From Salibaculum sp035270045 (GTDB lineage Bacteria; Pseudomonadota; Alphaproteobacteria; Rhodobacterales; Rhodobacteraceae): DNA of 64,000 nt. The position numbers were made by a program, and so were the translations under genes. Location of the stretch: assembly GCF_035270045.1 (NCBI RefSeq), contig NZ_DATFIP010000047.1, positions 34,661 through 98,660 of the forward strand, in the 5' to 3' direction. Under the pieces are notes generated by a model. That model saw only the letters and a list, made by a program, of their open reading frames with translations, had not been told where the DNA came from and ran no database searches. Positions within the stretch are counted from its first letter, which is position 1. Each line of letters opens with the position of its first letter. This document shows, in pieces, positions 1-9,457 of this stretch.

Positions 1-246
1 CGCCAGGTAGAAGGTCACGCCGGTATAGGTCGCGTTCCCGACACCTTCCAAGTTCAAGATGACCGAAGCGCCCGGATAAGATGCGGTGATGTCTATGCCG
101 TTCACACTGTCATTGTCGAACCGGTCGCAATCCGAATCATCGTTCTGGTCGGTCAGGGTCAGGACTGACTTGGTCATAGATGTTCCCGCCGCCGGTGGAA
201 CAAAGGGGTCAATTTTCAGTAACTGATCCGCGTAACTGTTGGGCAT
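1..246 (-). CDS. N-terminal part of a probable Hint-domain secreted protein (runs off the left edge)
   Basis: Only the first 82 residues are in the window; the frame is open to base 1. The ATG at 244-246 gives a start MPNSYADQLLKIDPF, followed by acidic stretches (DQNDDSDCD, DNDSVNG) and a VGNATYTGVTFYLA segment. This layout (short start, IDP-x-x-PP, LTDQNDD, NG-x-DIT, GVTFYLADG) is what I recall at the front of Rhodobacteraceae proteins with a C-terminal Hint (hedgehog/intein) domain. The Hint domain itself lies outside the window, so the family call rests on the N-terminus only. No clear Shine-Dalgarno precedes the start, and an internal ATG at 175-177 is possible. Confidence 0.55.
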   Translation of the reverse strand, partial: MPNSYADQLLKIDPFVPPAAGTSMTKSVLTLTDQNDDSDCDRFDNDSVNGIDITASYPGASVILNLEGVGNATYTGVTFYLA

Positions 247-309
247 GATGGAACTCGCTCGGGCTGATTCCTGCACGATTCTGCTTTTTCATGCTCACAA
301 AAATAGCGT

Positions 310-347
310 GAAAAAGTTCGGGGCGCGAAATGGCTTTTCGCGCCCCG
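310..347 (-). terminator. Rho-independent terminator of gltB
   Basis: Read on the minus strand just past the gltB stop, arms 319-330 and 336-347 form a perfect 12-bp GC-rich stem with a 5-nt loop. It is followed by AACTTTTT (complement of 311-318). This is a standard intrinsic terminator layout and closes the leftward gltD-gltB operon. Confidence 0.85.
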
Positions 348-391
348 GAAACGAGACCTGCAATAGCGGGTCGATCATGCCAAACCTTTGG

Positions 392-3300
392 TCACTCGGC
401 TGGAACTGCGCTGTCCTCAAGACCCAGCGGCGCCGACAGATGCGGCAGCATCTCCTTGGGACAGATCTGCACGAAGTTCGGCTTTTCGACCTCCCAGTGC
501 TGCAACAGATCGGCGGCCTTTCGGCTGCCGGTCTCTGCGGCGTGACGCTCGATCAGGCCCTTCAGTTCGGCCTCCCAGTGATCCACCGTGACCGGGCAGG
601 TCACCAGAGTTTCCATGTTCATCAGGTTCCGCGCCGTCCCATCCGGATCGTGCAGATAGGCCATGCCGCCAGTCATACCGGCCCCGAAATTCGCGCCGAT
701 TTCGCCCAGGATCACGGCGACCCCGCCAGTCATGTATTCGCAGCCGTTCGACCCGCAGCCCTCGATCACGACATGCGCGCCCGAGTTGCGCACCGCGAAA
801 CGTTCCCCGGCCCGTCCGGCGGCGAAAAGATAACCGCCGGTCGCCCCATACAGAACCGTGTTGCCGATGATCGTGTTCTCGCTGGCCACGAGCGGGCTGA
901 TCTGCGGTGGGCGCACCACGATCGTGCCCCCTGACAGGCCCTTGCCTACATAGTCGTTTGCATCACCGGACACCTCGAGCTTGAGCCCCGGCGCGGCGAA
1001 GGCGCCCAGGGACTGGCCCGCGCTGCCCTTGAGCTTGACCGTGAGGTGATCGGGCTGAAGGTCATTGTTCATTCCGAAGTTGCCCACGATATGGCTGGAG
1101 GTGCGGGTGCCGATGGTGCGCAGCGTGTTCTGCACCGCGTATTCCAACTGCATCTTTTCACCGTCCTGAAGGAAGCGCGCGGCATCCTTGACGATCTGCG
1201 CATCCAGCGTGTCGAGGACCTCGTTGCGGGGCTTGTCCCGATCGTGAACGATGTCCTGGGCGCCGTCGACGGTGATCAGCAGCGGGTTCAGGTCCAAGTC
1301 GTCCAGATGTGCCGAGCCGCGGCTGACCTGCGCAAGAAGATCGGCGCGCCCGATCACCTCGTCCAGAGAGCGCGCCCCGATCTCGGCCAGTATCTCTCGC
1401 ACCTCGGAGGCGTAGAAGGTGATCAGGTTGACCACCTTGTCCGCATTGCCTGTGAATTTCTCGCGCAGGCGCTCGTCCTGGGTGCAGACGCCCACCGGGC
1501 AGGTGTTCGACTGACACTGGCGGACCATGATACAGCCCATGGCGATCAGGCCGGCGGTACCGATGCCGTATTCCTCGGCGCCCATCATGGCGGCCATGAC
1601 AATGTCGCGCCCAGTGCGCAGCCCACCGTCGGTGCGCAGGGTCACGCGCGACCGAAGATTGTTCATCGACAGCACCTGGTGCGTCTCGGTCAGGCCCATT
1701 TCCCAGGGCAGGCCCGCGTACTTGATGGAGGTCGCGGGGCTGGCCCCGGTGCCACCGTTGTGACCGGAGATCAGGATCACGTCGGCCTTGGCCTTGGCCA
1801 CGCCGGCCGCGATGGTCCCGACCCCGCTGGAGGCGACGAGCTTTACCGTCACCTTGCAGCGCGGGTTGATCTGCTTGAGGTCGTAGATCAGCTGCGCAAG
1901 GTCCTCGATCGAGTAGATGTCGTGGTGCGGCGGGGGCGAGATCAGCGTCACACCCGGTGTCGAGTGCCGCAGCCGCGCAATGAGCTTGGTCACCTTCATC
2001 CCCGGCAGCTGGCCGCCCTCGCCGGGTTTGGCACCTTGGGCGACCTTGATTTCCAGTTCTTCACACTGGTTGAGGTATTCAGCCGTCACGCCGAATCGTC
2101 CTGATGCGACCTGCTTGATCTTGGCCGAGGGGTTGTCACCATTGGGTTCGGGCACGAAATGCGCCGGGTCCTCGCCGCCCTCGCCGCTATCGGACTTGGC
2201 ACCGATGCGGTTCATGGCGACGTTCAACGTCTTGTGCGCCTCGGGCGAGAGCGCGCCCAGCGACATCCCCGGGGTGACGAACCTCTTGCGGATGCTGGTG
2301 ATGCTCTCGACCTCCTCGATGGGAACGGGATGGCCCATGGGCTTGATCGCCAGAAGGTCGCGCAGGTGGATCGGTGGGTTCGACTGCATGGCTGCCGAAT
2401 ACTGCTTCCACAACTCGAAAGAGGCGCGGTCGCAGGCCTGCTGCATCAGGTGCATCGACGTGGCTTCCCAAGCGTGTTTCTCACCCGAGCGGCGCGCCTT
2501 GTAGAAACCGCCGATCGGCAGGATATCCTGGTTGCCGCGCCAGCCCTGGGCATGGACCTGCTCGACCTTCTTCTGAAGACCGTTGAGCCCGATACCCGAG
2601 ATGCGGCTGTGCATACCGGGGAAATACTCTGCCACCATGGCGCGGGAAAGGCCCACCGCCTCAAAGTTCAGCCCGCCGCGATAGGACGAGATGACGGAAA
2701 TCCCCATCTTGGCCATGATCTTGAGAAGCCCCTGGTCGATGGCCTTGCGATAACGTGCCACGGCCTCGGTCAGTGTCCCGTCCAGCAGGCCGCGGTCTAT
2801 CCTGTCGGCCAGCGAATCCTCGGCCAGGTAGGCGTTGACCACCGTGGCGCCGCTGCTGACCAATACGGCGAAATAATGCGGGTCGACGCATTCGGCCGAG
2901 CGCACGTTGATCGACGTGAAGGTCCGAAGGCCCTTGCGCGTCAGCCAGCTGTGGACGGCGCTGGTCGCCAGGATCATGGGCATGGGCACCTTGTCAGGGT
3001 CCTGGTGCTGATCAGTCAGGACCAGGTGCCCCGCGCCCGAGCGTACAGCATCCTCGGCCTCTTCGCGGATGCGCGACAGCGCGTCGCGCAGTGCCGAGGT
3101 CCCGCCGCCGACGGGAAAGGTGCAGTCGATCTCGACCGAGGGGGCGTTGAAGGCGCTCACCAGCGCATCCCACTGAGCATTCCCCACGAAGGGGCTTTCC
3201 AGCACCAGGATCTCGGTCTGGCTGCTGTCCTCGTCCAGGACGTTCTTGAGGTTGCCGAAACGGGTCTTGAGGCTCATGACGCGGAATTCGCGCAGGCTGT

Positions 3301-4930
3301 CGATCGGCGGGTTCGTCACTTGGCTGAAGTTCTGCCGGAAGAAGTGGCTGAGCGGGCGATACTTGTCCGAAAGTACCGCGCTGGGCGTGTCATCCCCCAT
3401 CGAGGCGATGGCTTCCTTGCCGTCCTCGGCCATGGGCACCAGAATGCTCTCCAGTTCCTCGATGCTGTAGCCCGCAGCGATCTGGCGCTTGCGCAATTCG
3501 GCCCCCGAATGCAGCGGGGTCTCGGAGACGCCGGCCAACCTGTCGTCGAGGTTGTTGATCTTGCCTACCCATTCGCCAAAGGGCAGCGCGCGGGCCAGCT
3601 TGTCCTTGATCTCGGCGTCGTGGAACAGCTTGCCAGTGGCCATGTCGATGGCCAGCATCTGGCCGGGGCCAAGCGCACCCTTTTCGGTCACCGCGGCCTC
3701 GTCCGTGGGCACCATCCCCACCTCGGACCCGGCGATGACCAGCCCGTCGCCGGTGACGACGTAGCGCATGGGGCGCAGACCGTTGCGGTCGAGCCCCGCG
3801 CAGACCCAGCGCCCATCGGTCATGGCCAGGGCGGCAGGGCCGTCCCAGGGTTCCATCACGGAATTGCAGTAGGAATACATGTCGCGCCAGGCCTGCGGCA
3901 GTTCGGTGGCCTGCTTGGACCAGCTTTCGGGCACCATCAGGGTCTTGGCCATGGGTGCGGATCGACCCGAGCGCACCAGCACCTCGAAGACCGCATCAAG
4001 CGCCGCCGAATCCGACGACCCGCCCGGCACGATGGGCTTGATGTCCTCTGCCATGTCGCCGAACGCCGCCGAGGCCATGCGGATCTCGTGGCTTCTGAGC
4101 CAGTTCAGGTTGCCCTTGAGCGTGTTGATCTCGCCGTTGTGGGCCAGCATCCGGAACGGCTGGGCCAACCACCACTGCGGAAAGGTATTGGTGGAATAGC
4201 GCTGGTGGTAGATCGCGAAAGCGCTTTCGAAGCGTTCATCCTGCAGGTCGGGATAGAACTCGGCCACTTGCTCGGCCAGCATCATGCCCTTGTAGATAAT
4301 CGATCGGCACGACAGCGATGCGAGATACAGTTCCGCCACGCCCGCAGCGGCGGCGGCCTTCTCGATCCGGCGGCGGATGACGTAGAGCTCGCGCTCGAAG
4401 GTCTCCTCGTCCACGCCCTTGGCGTTGGAGATCAGGATCTGCTCGATCTCGGGGCGGGTCGCATTGGCCTTTTCGCCCAGGCAGTCGACGACCACGGGCA
4501 CATGGCGCCAGCCGTAGATGGAATACCCCATGCGCAGGACTTCGGACTCCACGATGGTCCGGCAGGTCTCTTGCGCGCCGAAATCCGTGCGCGGCAGGAA
4601 CACCTGCCCCACGGCCAACAACTCGTGACGGCGCGGGGTATGGCCCGTGCGCTCGACCTGGTCATAAAAGAAGGGCACCGGGATCTGAACGTGGATGCCC
4701 GCGCCGTCGCCGGTCTTGCCATCGGCATCCACCGCGCCGCGATGCCAAACCGCCTTGAGCGCGTCGATACCGTTCTGCACAACCTGCCGCGAAGGCTTGC
4801 CGTCGACCGAGACGACCAGTCCAACACCGCAGTTGGCTTTCTCATCCTCGGGCCTGTACAGGCCGTTCTCGGCCACCCAGTCGCGCTTGGCCTGTTCCTT
4901 GGCAGCCCAGCTTGCATCGAACTTGGTCAT
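392..4930 (-). CDS. gltB: Glutamate synthase (NADPH) large subunit
   Basis: This 1512-residue protein is the full usual length for the bacterial GOGAT alpha subunit. It takes the amide group of glutamine and makes glutamate from 2-oxoglutarate. The N-terminal class II glutaminase domain carries the likely catalytic cysteine at C34 (KANCGVG), exposed after removal of a short propeptide as in the family. The central and FMN-binding domains follow, with the 3Fe-4S cysteine cluster in CIMVRQCQSNTCPVGVCTQ, then the C-terminal beta-helix (GGTIVVRPP, GATGGYLFAAG). It is the last gene of a leftward operon with gltD, which supplies electrons from NADPH. The start lies 49 nt after a small exported-protein gene; a hairpin terminator follows. 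Confidence 0.97.
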   Translation of the reverse strand: MTKFDASWAAKEQAKRDWVAENGLYRPEDEKANCGVGLVVSVDGKPSRQVVQNGIDALKAVWHRGAVDADGKTGDGAGIHVQIPVPFFYDQVERTGHTPRRHELLAVGQVFLPRTDFGAQETCRTIVESEVLRMGYSIYGWRHVPVVVDCLGEKANATRPEIEQILISNAKGVDEETFERELYVIRRRIEKAAAAAGVAELYLASLSCRSIIYKGMMLAEQVAEFYPDLQDERFESAFAIYHQRYSTNTFPQWWLAQPFRMLAHNGEINTLKGNLNWLRSHEIRMASAAFGDMAEDIKPIVPGGSSDSAALDAVFEVLVRSGRSAPMAKTLMVPESWSKQATELPQAWRDMYSYCNSVMEPWDGPAALAMTDGRWVCAGLDRNGLRPMRYVVTGDGLVIAGSEVGMVPTDEAAVTEKGALGPGQMLAIDMATGKLFHDAEIKDKLARALPFGEWVGKINNLDDRLAGVSETPLHSGAELRKRQIAAGYSIEELESILVPMAEDGKEAIASMGDDTPSAVLSDKYRPLSHFFRQNFSQVTNPPIDSLREFRVMSLKTRFGNLKNVLDEDSSQTEILVLESPFVGNAQWDALVSAFNAPSVEIDCTFPVGGGTSALRDALSRIREEAEDAVRSGAGHLVLTDQHQDPDKVPMPMILATSAVHSWLTRKGLRTFTSINVRSAECVDPHYFAVLVSSGATVVNAYLAEDSLADRIDRGLLDGTLTEAVARYRKAIDQGLLKIMAKMGISVISSYRGGLNFEAVGLSRAMVAEYFPGMHSRISGIGLNGLQKKVEQVHAQGWRGNQDILPIGGFYKARRSGEKHAWEATSMHLMQQACDRASFELWKQYSAAMQSNPPIHLRDLLAIKPMGHPVPIEEVESITSIRKRFVTPGMSLGALSPEAHKTLNVAMNRIGAKSDSGEGGEDPAHFVPEPNGDNPSAKIKQVASGRFGVTAEYLNQCEELEIKVAQGAKPGEGGQLPGMKVTKLIARLRHSTPGVTLISPPPHHDIYSIEDLAQLIYDLKQINPRCKVTVKLVASSGVGTIAAGVAKAKADVILISGHNGGTGASPATSIKYAGLPWEMGLTETHQVLSMNNLRSRVTLRTDGGLRTGRDIVMAAMMGAEEYGIGTAGLIAMGCIMVRQCQSNTCPVGVCTQDERLREKFTGNADKVVNLITFYASEVREILAEIGARSLDEVIGRADLLAQVSRGSAHLDDLDLNPLLITVDGAQDIVHDRDKPRNEVLDTLDAQIVKDAARFLQDGEKMQLEYAVQNTLRTIGTRTSSHIVGNFGMNNDLQPDHLTVKLKGSAGQSLGAFAAPGLKLEVSGDANDYVGKGLSGGTIVVRPPQISPLVASENTIIGNTVLYGATGGYLFAAGRAGERFAVRNSGAHVVIEGCGSNGCEYMTGGVAVILGEIGANFGAGMTGGMAYLHDPDGTARNLMNMETLVTCPVTVDHWEAELKGLIERHAAETGSRKAADLLQHWEVEKPNFVQICPKEMLPHLSAPLGLEDSAVPAE

Positions 4931-4979
4931 GGTCTCGCTCCTCGTTTCGCGCCAAGGCGGGCGCGTGGTCGGTTGCCTG

Positions 4980-5669
4980 TCAGTCCGTCGCCAGCGACGA
5001 CATCACGACGCCGCAGCCGTATTTCGGATTGACGGAAAGAAAGCCCGGCTCGCCGGGAAAGATGAACTCGACGGGGCTTCCGTCGATCTCGAAACTGTCA
5101 TCGGGGGTGGTATATTCGCTGATGCCCGACAGGAAGACGCGCCAGTCGGGGTGGACAAATTCGCGCCCCTGCCCGCGCCATACCTCGGCGCCATCGCCGT
5201 CGCGGGTGACGATCTCGTATTCCGTGCGCAACAGGGTGACGCCGTCGATCACCACACTTTCGCCGGTCAGACGGTCCTCGCCGGTGTAGCGGGTCGGGCC
5301 GATCTCGTCGCTTTGAGTGACAAAGTCCCAGGTATCGCGATCCGTGGCCAGGAGTTCGGTCAGCGAGGCCCGGTCGGCGGGGCTGCTTTCCAGCCGCTCG
5401 GTATGGCCCGAGGCCAGGTGGAAGCTCTCGATCCACTGCGCCTCGGAGTCGACGCGCCCGACATAAGTGATCATCTGTTCATCCAGGTCTGCGCGGCGCG
5501 TGTGCCCCTCGGGATCAGATATACAGGTGAACATGTGGCTTACCGTGCAGTCCTTGCCCTGGACCGTCACGAAGGCTTCGCAGCCCTGCGGCAGGTCAAA
5601 GGTCTGCGCAGCCGCCAGTCCGGGGGCGGCCAGAATGGTGGCGATGCTCATCAGTCCGGCTGTCTTCAT
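4980..5669 (-). CDS. Exported hypothetical protein between gltD and gltB
   Basis: A 229-residue protein with a clear Sec signal peptide (MKTAG start, hydrophobic core, cleavage near AAAQ at about residue 22). The start at 5667-5669 is fixed by an AGGAGG ribosome site just upstream. The mature part is acidic and has cysteines at about C30, C41, C49 and C219, enough for two disulfides in the periplasm. I recognise no catalytic motif and cannot name a domain. It sits in the same direction between the two glutamate synthase subunit genes (61 nt after gltD, 49 nt before gltB), so it is probably co-transcribed, but an exported protein has no obvious role in a cytoplasmic enzyme. Confidence 0.8.
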   Translation of the reverse strand: MKTAGLMSIATILAAPGLAAAQTFDLPQGCEAFVTVQGKDCTVSHMFTCISDPEGHTRRADLDEQMITYVGRVDSEAQWIESFHLASGHTERLESSPADRASLTELLATDRDTWDFVTQSDEIGPTRYTGEDRLTGESVVIDGVTLLRTEYEIVTRDGDGAEVWRGQGREFVHPDWRVFLSGISEYTTPDDSFEIDGSPVEFIFPGEPGFLSVNPKYGCGVVMSSLATD

Positions 5670-5730
5670 TCTGTCCTCCTGCACGGTGGTTCGGCGGCCG
5701 CGATACCCTTGGAATACCTTGGGTTGCGAC

Positions 5731-7164
5731 CTATTCCGCCGCGACCGCAGCCCCTTGCGACACGTACTCCAGGATCGCGTCTGCGGCGTCGCGCCCGTCG
5801 CGGATTGCCCAGACGACCAAGCTCGCACCCCGCACGATGTCCCCGGCAGCATACACGCCTTCAAGGCTGGTGCGGCCGGTCGTGAACTCGGCCTTGACGG
5901 TGCCCCAGCGGGTAACCTCCAGGCCCTCGACACCCCAGAGCTTGGGCAATTCTTCAGGCTCGAAGCCCAGCGCCTTGATCACAAGATCGGCCTCTTCGAC
6001 GTAGTCGCTGCCCTCGATCAGTTCGGGCATCTGGCGGCCGCTGGCGTCGGGGGCGCCCAGACGCATTTGCTGCACCATGACGCCCTCCACCGCATCGCCG
6101 GCAAAGCCCTTTGGCGCGGTCAGCCAGACGAATTCCACACCTTCTTCCTCGGCATTTTTCACCTCGCGCTGCGAACCGGGCATGTTGTCGCGGTCGCGGC
6201 GATAGAGGCACTTCACGCTTTCCGCGCCCTGCCGAATGGCCGTGCGCACGCAGTCCATGGCCGTGTCGCCGCCACCGATCACGACAACTTTCTTTCCTTG
6301 GGCGCTCAATTCGCCGCTTTCGAATTCTTCGACGACGTCGCCGAAGCTCTTGCGATTGGAGGCGGTCAGGTAGTCGATGGCGCGCACGATCCCCTCGGCA
6401 CCCGATCCCGGGGCCTGCAACTCGCGCGACTTGTAGACGCCGGTGGCGATAAGCACCGCGTCGTGCTTTCCGCGGATGGCATCGAAGGACAGGTCGTCGC
6501 CCACGTCACAGTTCAGAACGAACTCGACCCCACCCTGTTCCAGCTGGTGGTTGCGGCGCATGACCACGTCCTTTTCCAGCTTGAACCCGGGAATGCCGTA
6601 AGTCATCAGCCCGCCCGCGCGATCGTAGCGGTCGTAGATTGTCACCTGAATGCCTTCGCGGCGCAGTTTGTCGGCCGCGGCCAGACCAGCCGGGCCTGCA
6701 CCGATGATGCCGACGCTTTCGGTGCGTTCCGCGTAGGGCACGATGGGCTTGACCCAGCCCTCCTCCCAGGCGGTATCGGTGATGTATTTCTCGACCTGGC
6801 CAATGGTAACGGTGCCATGGCCGGACTTTTCGATCACGCAGTTGCCCTCGCACAGACGATCCTGCGGGCAGATGCGGCCACAGATCTCCGGGAAGGTGTT
6901 GGTGGCCTGGCTCAGTTCATAGGCCTCTTGCAGGCGATTCTCGGCCGTCAGGCGCAGCCAGTCAGGGATGTTGTTGTGTAGAGGACAGTGCGACTGGCAG
7001 TAAGGCACGCCACATTGGCTGCACCGTGCGGCCTGCTCCTTGGCCTTCTCGTCGGCGTATTCGGCATAGATCTCGTGGAAATCCGTCCGGCGAAGGTCGG
7101 GCGGACGCTTGTCCGGCATGTCCCGTTCCACATCGACGAACTTGAGCATCTTCTGACCAGACAC
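5731..7164 (-). CDS. gltD: Glutamate synthase (NADPH) small subunit
   Basis: A 477-residue FAD- and NADPH-binding subunit that passes electrons to GltB. The N-terminus holds the two cysteine clusters that bind 4Fe-4S centres (CSQCGVPYCQSHC and CGRICPQDRLCEGNC). Two nucleotide-binding Rossmann motifs follow (IGAGPAGLAAAD for FAD, VIGGGDTAMDC for NADPH) and a C-terminal flavin motif GVYAAGDIVRGASLVV. I chose the GTG at 7162-7164 because a strong AGGAGG lies 7 nt upstream; a longer frame to 7188 would overlap that site. It is the first gene of the gltD-exported protein-gltB operon and diverges from uppP across about 215 nt. Confidence 0.96.
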   Translation of the reverse strand: MSGQKMLKFVDVERDMPDKRPPDLRRTDFHEIYAEYADEKAKEQAARCSQCGVPYCQSHCPLHNNIPDWLRLTAENRLQEAYELSQATNTFPEICGRICPQDRLCEGNCVIEKSGHGTVTIGQVEKYITDTAWEEGWVKPIVPYAERTESVGIIGAGPAGLAAADKLRREGIQVTIYDRYDRAGGLMTYGIPGFKLEKDVVMRRNHQLEQGGVEFVLNCDVGDDLSFDAIRGKHDAVLIATGVYKSRELQAPGSGAEGIVRAIDYLTASNRKSFGDVVEEFESGELSAQGKKVVVIGGGDTAMDCVRTAIRQGAESVKCLYRRDRDNMPGSQREVKNAEEEGVEFVWLTAPKGFAGDAVEGVMVQQMRLGAPDASGRQMPELIEGSDYVEEADLVIKALGFEPEELPKLWGVEGLEVTRWGTVKAEFTTGRTSLEGVYAAGDIVRGASLVVWAIRDGRDAADAILEYVSQGAAVAAE

Positions 7165-7380
7165 GTTCCGTCCTCCTAAAGGGTCCACTGACGGACCTGT
7201 CTAACTGGATCGTCTCAGAAAGAAAAGTCATAGTATCTGACCTATTTATCAGAAAGACTTGGCAGAACTGCGCAAAAGCCGCCGACGGTCCATCATTTTA
7301 AGTCCGGTACGGACCTATTTCCCGATCTTTCGTATTTCGCTGCCTTGGTTAGAAACGGGGGAAACGAATCAGGCGGACCC

Positions 7381-8184
7381 ATGTCCCTATTCACCCTCGC
7401 CCTCGTCGCCGTGATCCAGGGCATCACCGAGTTTCTGCCGGTCTCGTCGTCGGGGCACCTGGTCCTGATACCGCAGATGACCGGGCGCGCCGACCAGGGC
7501 CTTGTAATCGACGTGTCCGTTCACTTAGGGACCCTACTGGCGGTGATCCTCTACTTCTGGCGCGACGTGCGCGGGGCGCTTCTGGGGCTGCCGCGGCTGG
7601 CGAAGGGCCGCGCGGACACCAAGGGCGCGCGTCTGGCACTGCTACTGATCGTTGCGACGATCCCGGCGGTTCTTTTCGGGCTGGCGCTCAAACTGACCGG
7701 GCTGGACGCGGCCATGCGCTCCGTGGCGCTGATCGGCTGGACGATGCTGATTTTCGGCCTCGTGCTTTACTGGGCCGACCAGACCGGAGGGGTGGACAAG
7801 CAGGCCCGCGACTGGTCCCTGCGCGACGCGGCCATCATGGGGGCCTGGCAGGCCCTCGCGCTCATCCCCGGCACATCACGTTCCGGCATCACGATCACCG
7901 CGGCTCGGCACTTGGGCTATGCCCGCGAGGACGGCGCGAAACTGGCCATGCTGATGTCGATTCCGGTCATCCTGGCGTCGGGCGTGCTGTTGGGGGCCGA
8001 GGTGGCACTGGCCGCCGATGCAGAAGCCGCCCGCAACGGGGCACTGGCCGCCGCCATGGCCTTTGTCGCGGCGCTTGCCGCACTGTCGCTGATGATGCGC
8101 CTGTTGAAATCAGTCAGCTTCACGCCCTACGTGATCTACAGAGTGGTCCTGGGGGTGGTTCTGTTGGTGATCGCCTATTCCTAG
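7381..8184 (+). CDS. uppP: Undecaprenyl-diphosphatase (bacitracin resistance protein)
   Basis: A 267-residue polytopic membrane enzyme that dephosphorylates undecaprenyl pyrophosphate, recycling the lipid carrier for peptidoglycan and surface-polysaccharide synthesis. Both family signatures are present: GITEFLPVSSSGHLVL near the N-terminus and GTSRSGITI in the middle, which line the active site. About eight hydrophobic segments are visible. The start at MSLFTLALV matches family length; a 12-residue longer frame upstream is not needed. Its stop codon shares the palindrome CTAG (8181-8184) with the stop of the convergent gene. Confidence 0.95.
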   Translation: MSLFTLALVAVIQGITEFLPVSSSGHLVLIPQMTGRADQGLVIDVSVHLGTLLAVILYFWRDVRGALLGLPRLAKGRADTKGARLALLLIVATIPAVLFGLALKLTGLDAAMRSVALIGWTMLIFGLVLYWADQTGGVDKQARDWSLRDAAIMGAWQALALIPGTSRSGITITAARHLGYAREDGAKLAMLMSIPVILASGVLLGAEVALAADAEAARNGALAAAMAFVAALAALSLMMRLLKSVSFTPYVIYRVVLGVVLLVIAYS

Positions 8185-9161
8185 GACTTCAGGTTGCGCG
8201 CCGAGTCCTTGATGGCCGAATACTGACCCGAGGGGCGAAAGCGCCAAAGGTATTCGGGCAGGATCGCCTCCATCGACTTGGGTGAAATGCCAAGCTCGGC
8301 AAAGCCGCGCGCGCCCTCGGAGACGACGTTGTCCTGTTGCAGTTGCAGAACCTGGTCGCGGCTGATCGGCCCCTTCAGCAGGCCAAAGCTCATCCGTTCG
8401 CCCAGCGCGAAGACACGCGCCATCAGACCGGCCATCCAGAACGGCATGTTCAGGACCAGGCGGCGGCGGCGGATCACGCCCAGCATTTCCTGCATCAGTT
8501 CGCGGAAGGTGTTCACGTCCGGTCCGCCCAGTTCGTAGACGCCTGGCGCCGCATTGCCCAGCGCCCCGAGAGTGGCGGCCTCGGCCACGTCGTCCACATA
8601 GGCCGGCTGAAAGCGTGTTTCGCCCCCCACTACAGGCAGGACCGGACTGTAGGTTGTCATCGCCGCGAACCGATTGAAGAAGGCATCGGTATCCCCGAAC
8701 AGGACCGAGGGCCGCAGGATCACGGCCCCTGGCACATGCGCCAGCACACCGGCCTCGCCAGCAGCCTTGGTCCGGGCATAGGTGCTTTCGGACTCGGCAT
8801 CTGCGCCGATGGCGGAGACCTGCACCATGCGCTGCACCTCCTCCTCGGCCGATATTCGGGCGATACGCTCGGCCCCCTCGGCCTGCACCGCGTCGAAGTT
8901 GTTCTTGCCAAAGGCATCGAAGGTGCCCACGCAGTTGATCGCCACGTCGGCACCGCGCAACACGTTGCGCACGCTGTTGTCGTCGCGGATGTTGCAGAAA
9001 ACCGGCTCGACTTGGCCAACCACGCCGTAGGGCTTCACGAACATCGCCTCGTTCGGACGGCGCACCGCGACACGGACCCGCCAGCCCTCCTTGGCCATGC
9101 GCTGGGTGATGTAGCGCCCCAGAAACCCGGACCCGCCGAAAATCGTGACAAGCTTGGACAT
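8181..9161 (-). CDS. NAD-dependent epimerase/NDUFA9-like complex I-associated reductase
   Basis: A 326-residue atypical short-chain dehydrogenase. The N-terminal Rossmann motif FGGSGFLGR (about residues 8-16) binds NAD(P). Motifs VRRPNEA, INCVGTFD and RTKAAGE follow, and a GGPDVNTFRELM segment matches the NDUFA9/39-kDa complex I accessory family that is common in alphaproteobacteria. The usual Tyr-x3-Lys pair is modified (YARTK), as in that family. The start ATG is at 9159-9161; a longer frame extends upstream without a ribosome site. Its real substrate is unknown; a role in complex I assembly or stability is inferred from the family. Confidence 0.85.
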   Translation of the reverse strand: MSKLVTIFGGSGFLGRYITQRMAKEGWRVRVAVRRPNEAMFVKPYGVVGQVEPVFCNIRDDNSVRNVLRGADVAINCVGTFDAFGKNNFDAVQAEGAERIARISAEEEVQRMVQVSAIGADAESESTYARTKAAGEAGVLAHVPGAVILRPSVLFGDTDAFFNRFAAMTTYSPVLPVVGGETRFQPAYVDDVAEAATLGALGNAAPGVYELGGPDVNTFRELMQEMLGVIRRRRLVLNMPFWMAGLMARVFALGERMSFGLLKGPISRDQVLQLQQDNVVSEGARGFAELGISPKSMEAILPEYLWRFRPSGQYSAIKDSARNLKS

Positions 9162-9292
9162 GGTCCTACCCCTCGTGGCTGCCGTTCCGTCGCATTTATC
9201 GCCCAACAGGCCGACAAACAAGGTGGATTTGGCCGGGACATGCCGAACGACGCCGCAGGACGGAGAACTGCGAAAAACATTTCGGAAACGCG

Positions 9293-9321
9293 TTGACACC
9301 ACAGCTCAGCGGGCGTAAACG
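9293..9321 (+). promoter_or_regulatory. Sigma-70 promoter of tRNA-Leu
   Basis: TTGACA at 9293-9298, a 17-nt spacer and TAAACG at 9316-9321. This places the start of transcription around 9328, a short distance before the mature tRNA 5' end at 9341. Confidence 0.7.
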
Positions 9322-9340
9322 CCGCTTCCACGACATCTGT

Positions 9341-9427
9341 GCCCAGATGGCGGAATTGGTAGACGCGCCAGCTTCAGGTGCTGGTGTCCGTATGGACGTG
9401 GAGGTTCGAGTCCTCTTCTGGGCACCA
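9341..9427 (+). tRNA. tRNA-Leu (anticodon CAG)
   Basis: The acceptor stem GCCCAGA (9341-9347) pairs with TCTGGGC (9417-9423), followed by A and an encoded CCA (9425-9427). The anticodon stem CCAGC/GCTGG encloses loop TTCAGGT with anticodon CAG at 9375-9377, reading CUG leucine codons. A long class II variable arm and a T-arm with GGTTCGAGTCC are present. A good promoter lies just upstream. Confidence 0.97.
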
Positions 9428-9457
9428 TCCCTCCCCTAGCAGGAGATGATGGAAACG

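Noticed and set aside
2159..5032. A 957-codon open frame on the plus strand opposite gltB
   Set aside because: It is a shadow of the GC-rich gltB codons, rich in His/Arg/Gly/Asp with no recognisable domain; gltB is certain on the other strand.
7165..7380. Regulatory element in the gltD-uppP gap (GGTCC/GGACC repeats)
   Set aside because: Several short imperfect GTCC/GGAC inverted repeats occur but none is long or aligned with a promoter well enough to call.
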